A DNA stretch of 64,000 nucleotides. It comes from JACVRM01 sp963817375 (GTDB lineage Bacteria; Actinomycetota; Thermoleophilia; Gaiellales; Gaiellaceae). The notes under the pieces were generated by a model. That model searched no databases. It was not told the DNA's origin and saw only the letters and a list, made by a program, of their open reading frames with translations. The stretch spans positions 310,001 through 374,000 of the forward strand of contig CAWFOB010000005.1 in assembly GCA_963817375.1 (NCBI GenBank), given 5' to 3'. The stretch's first letter is position 1, and every line of letters begins with the position of its first letter. The position numbers and the translations under genes are program-made. Positions 63,032 through 64,000 of the stretch are shown here, in pieces.

Positions 63032-63784
63032 ATGCGGCCCGATCCCTACGCGTGGGCGCCGCATCCGGAAGTCCTCGCGGGCGTCGTCCTGATCGCCTTC
63101 GCATACGCAGCGGCACGCCCGCGCTTCCACCCCTCGCGCGCCCGAATCGCCGCCTTCGCGACCGGCCTCGCGATGATCGCCGCCGCCGTCGCGAGCCCGC
63201 TCCACTCACTCTCGTTCCACCTGCTGTCGATGCACCTGCTCCAGAACGTGGTGCTCGCCGAGTGGGCGCCCGCGCTGCTCGTGCTCGGCATCCCACCGGC
63301 GATGGCGGCCGCGATGGGCGGCAACGCCGTGGTGCGCGCGCTGACCTACCCGCCGGTCGCGCTCGGCACGTGGCTTGTCGTCTACTTCACCTGGCACATC
63401 CCTCCGGTCTATGACACCGCGCTCCGCCACCCCGACTCGCTGCTCCACCTCGAGCACCTCTGCTACGTGCTCGCCGGCTGCCTGCTCTGGTGGCCGGTGA
63501 TCCAGAGCGCACCGCACAACCTCGCCACCGGCGGCCGGGCGGTCTACGTCTTCGCCGCGTTCGTGCTCGGCAGCCCGCTCGGGCTCCTGCTGACCCTGCT
63601 CCCGAGCCCCGCGTACGACTTCTACGAGCACGGCCGCGTCTGGGGGCTGTCCCAGATCGGCGACCAGCAGATCGCGGGCGGGACGATGGTCGCCGAGCAG
63701 TCGGTCGTCTTCTTCGCGGTGTTCGCGTTCCTCTTCTTCCGCTTCCTGGCCGAGGAAGAACGCCGCGACGAGTTCGAGGGCTGA
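63032..63784 (+). CDS. ctaG: cytochrome c oxidase assembly protein CtaG (caa3 type)
   Basis: 250 residues with about seven membrane helices. Conserved blocks: SPLHSLSFHLLSMHLLQNVV, APALLVLGIP, VVYFTWHIPPVYDTALR, LHHLEHLCYVLAGCLLWWPV-type segment (LLHLEHLCYVLAGCLLWWPV), GSPLGLLLTLL and IGDQQIAGGTMV. Histidines at membrane faces probably bind copper for delivery to cytochrome oxidase. ATG 63032 lies 23 nt from the divergent tRNA-Gly. Confidence 0.92.
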   Translation: MRPDPYAWAPHPEVLAGVVLIAFAYAAARPRFHPSRARIAAFATGLAMIAAAVASPLHSLSFHLLSMHLLQNVVLAEWAPALLVLGIPPAMAAAMGGNAVVRALTYPPVALGTWLVVYFTWHIPPVYDTALRHPDSLLHLEHLCYVLAGCLLWWPVIQSAPHNLATGGRAVYVFAAFVLGSPLGLLLTLLPSPAYDFYEHGRVWGLSQIGDQQIAGGTMVAEQSVVFFAVFAFLFFRFLAEEERRDEFEG

Positions 63785-63818
63785 CCGCACGTCCGGCGTC
63801 GCACCGGCATCTATCCAG

Positions 63819-63851
63819 GGGCCGGGCGGCCCAACGGCAGCCGCCCGGCCC
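63819..63851. terminator. perfect 12-bp hairpin after ctaG
   Basis: GGGCCGGGCGGC (63819-63830), 9-nt loop, GCCGCCCGGCCC (63840-63851), 35 nt beyond the ctaG stop. Followed by TGCGAAAAGG, no T-tract. Confidence 0.6.
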
Positions 63852-63862
63852 TGCGAAAAGGC

Positions 63863-63975
63863 GCGCCCCGGCGAGGGGGGGTTCTAACGACGCCGGGGCG
63901 CTGGGAGTTGGGCGCAGGGCTGCGGCGCCCCTACGCCCAGGACACCCGGACGGAGAAAGGGGCAGAACGTCCGGG
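63863..63975. other. two further inverted repeats at the right edge
   Basis: GCGCCCCGGCG (63863-63873) pairs with CGCCGGGGCGC (63891-63901), 17-nt loop containing a G7 run and TTCTAACGA. CCCGGACG (63945-63952) pairs with CGTCCGGG (63968-63975). Together with the previous hairpin they fill the gene-free stretch 63785-64000. Could be stacked terminators or a structured small RNA. Confidence 0.4.
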
Positions 63976-64000
63976 ATGCCGGGAGTGTCACGGCGTGATC

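Overview
High-GC, gene-dense actinobacterial DNA. The full set of rod-shape genes (mreBCD-mrdA-rodA), an RNase E/G with basic arginine-glycine tracts, secreted proteins carrying W..R.C beta modules, and PD-(D/E)XK or LAGLIDADG-like genes beside tRNAs point to Actinomycetota, most likely class Thermoleophilia (Gaiellales or Solirubrobacterales type). This is inferred from gene content; no rRNA lies in the window. About ten genes carry single-base frameshifts, mostly in G/C runs, while each fragment keeps good family sequence. These are probably uncorrected assembly or long-read indels rather than decay. They include the presumably essential mrdA and a very dense cluster in recQ.

Layout. 1-6.2 kb: end of a formyltransferase, a small barrel protein, a P1/S58 peptidase, a marR-MFS pair with a palindromic operator, PAP2 phosphatase, VOC and FIST proteins. 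6.2-13.1 kb: secreted subtilase, a three-gene ABC-2 exporter operon, a small secreted DUF6636-like protein, GNAT, tRNA-Ala(GGC) and an overlapping homing-endonuclease-like gene. 13.1-25.8 kb: minus-strand housekeeping block: rne-rplU-rpmA-obgE-nadD-rsfS, then maf and mreB-mreC-mreD-mrdA-rodA. 26-38 kb: recQ, two tandem methyltransferases, ndk, a zinc-ribbon membrane protein, valS-folC, tig-clpP-clpX, tRNA-Leu(TAG). 38-41.7 kb: small membrane protein, PIN nuclease and a large adenylate cyclase/NTPase/TPR regulator.

41.7-45.3 kb is the main accessory region. tRNA-Arg(TCG) is followed by two further exact 41-bp copies of its anticodon-loop-to-3'-end half. The copies bound a 3.2-kb segment (secreted protein, two small proteins, TolB-like protein, GNAT) and a 0.3-kb segment encoding only a 36-residue membrane peptide. 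GTTGCC-type direct repeats, resembling integrase arm sites, sit inside both ends of the larger segment, but no integrase is present. It looks like a cargo-only (non-autonomous or integrase-deleted) tRNA-targeted element.

45.3-64 kb: MpaB-like oxygenase and 2-hydroxyacid dehydrogenase, tRNA-His, a six-gene plus-strand operon for an unusual nucleotide-activated sugar in which every gene overlaps the next, a family 2 glycosyltransferase, M32 carboxypeptidase, RidA, secreted proteins, tRNA-Arg(TCT), CAP protein, AI-2E-type permease, an MprF-like lipid aminoacyl transferase, a second tRNA-linked endonuclease-like gene beside tRNA-Gly(TCC), ctaG, and a cluster of strong hairpins at the right edge.

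Recurring features: NTGA or TGATG start/stop coupling in nearly all operons, including two apparent CTG starts; convergent genes sharing a palindromic CTAG as both stops; and long, perfect, T-tract-free hairpins after operon ends.
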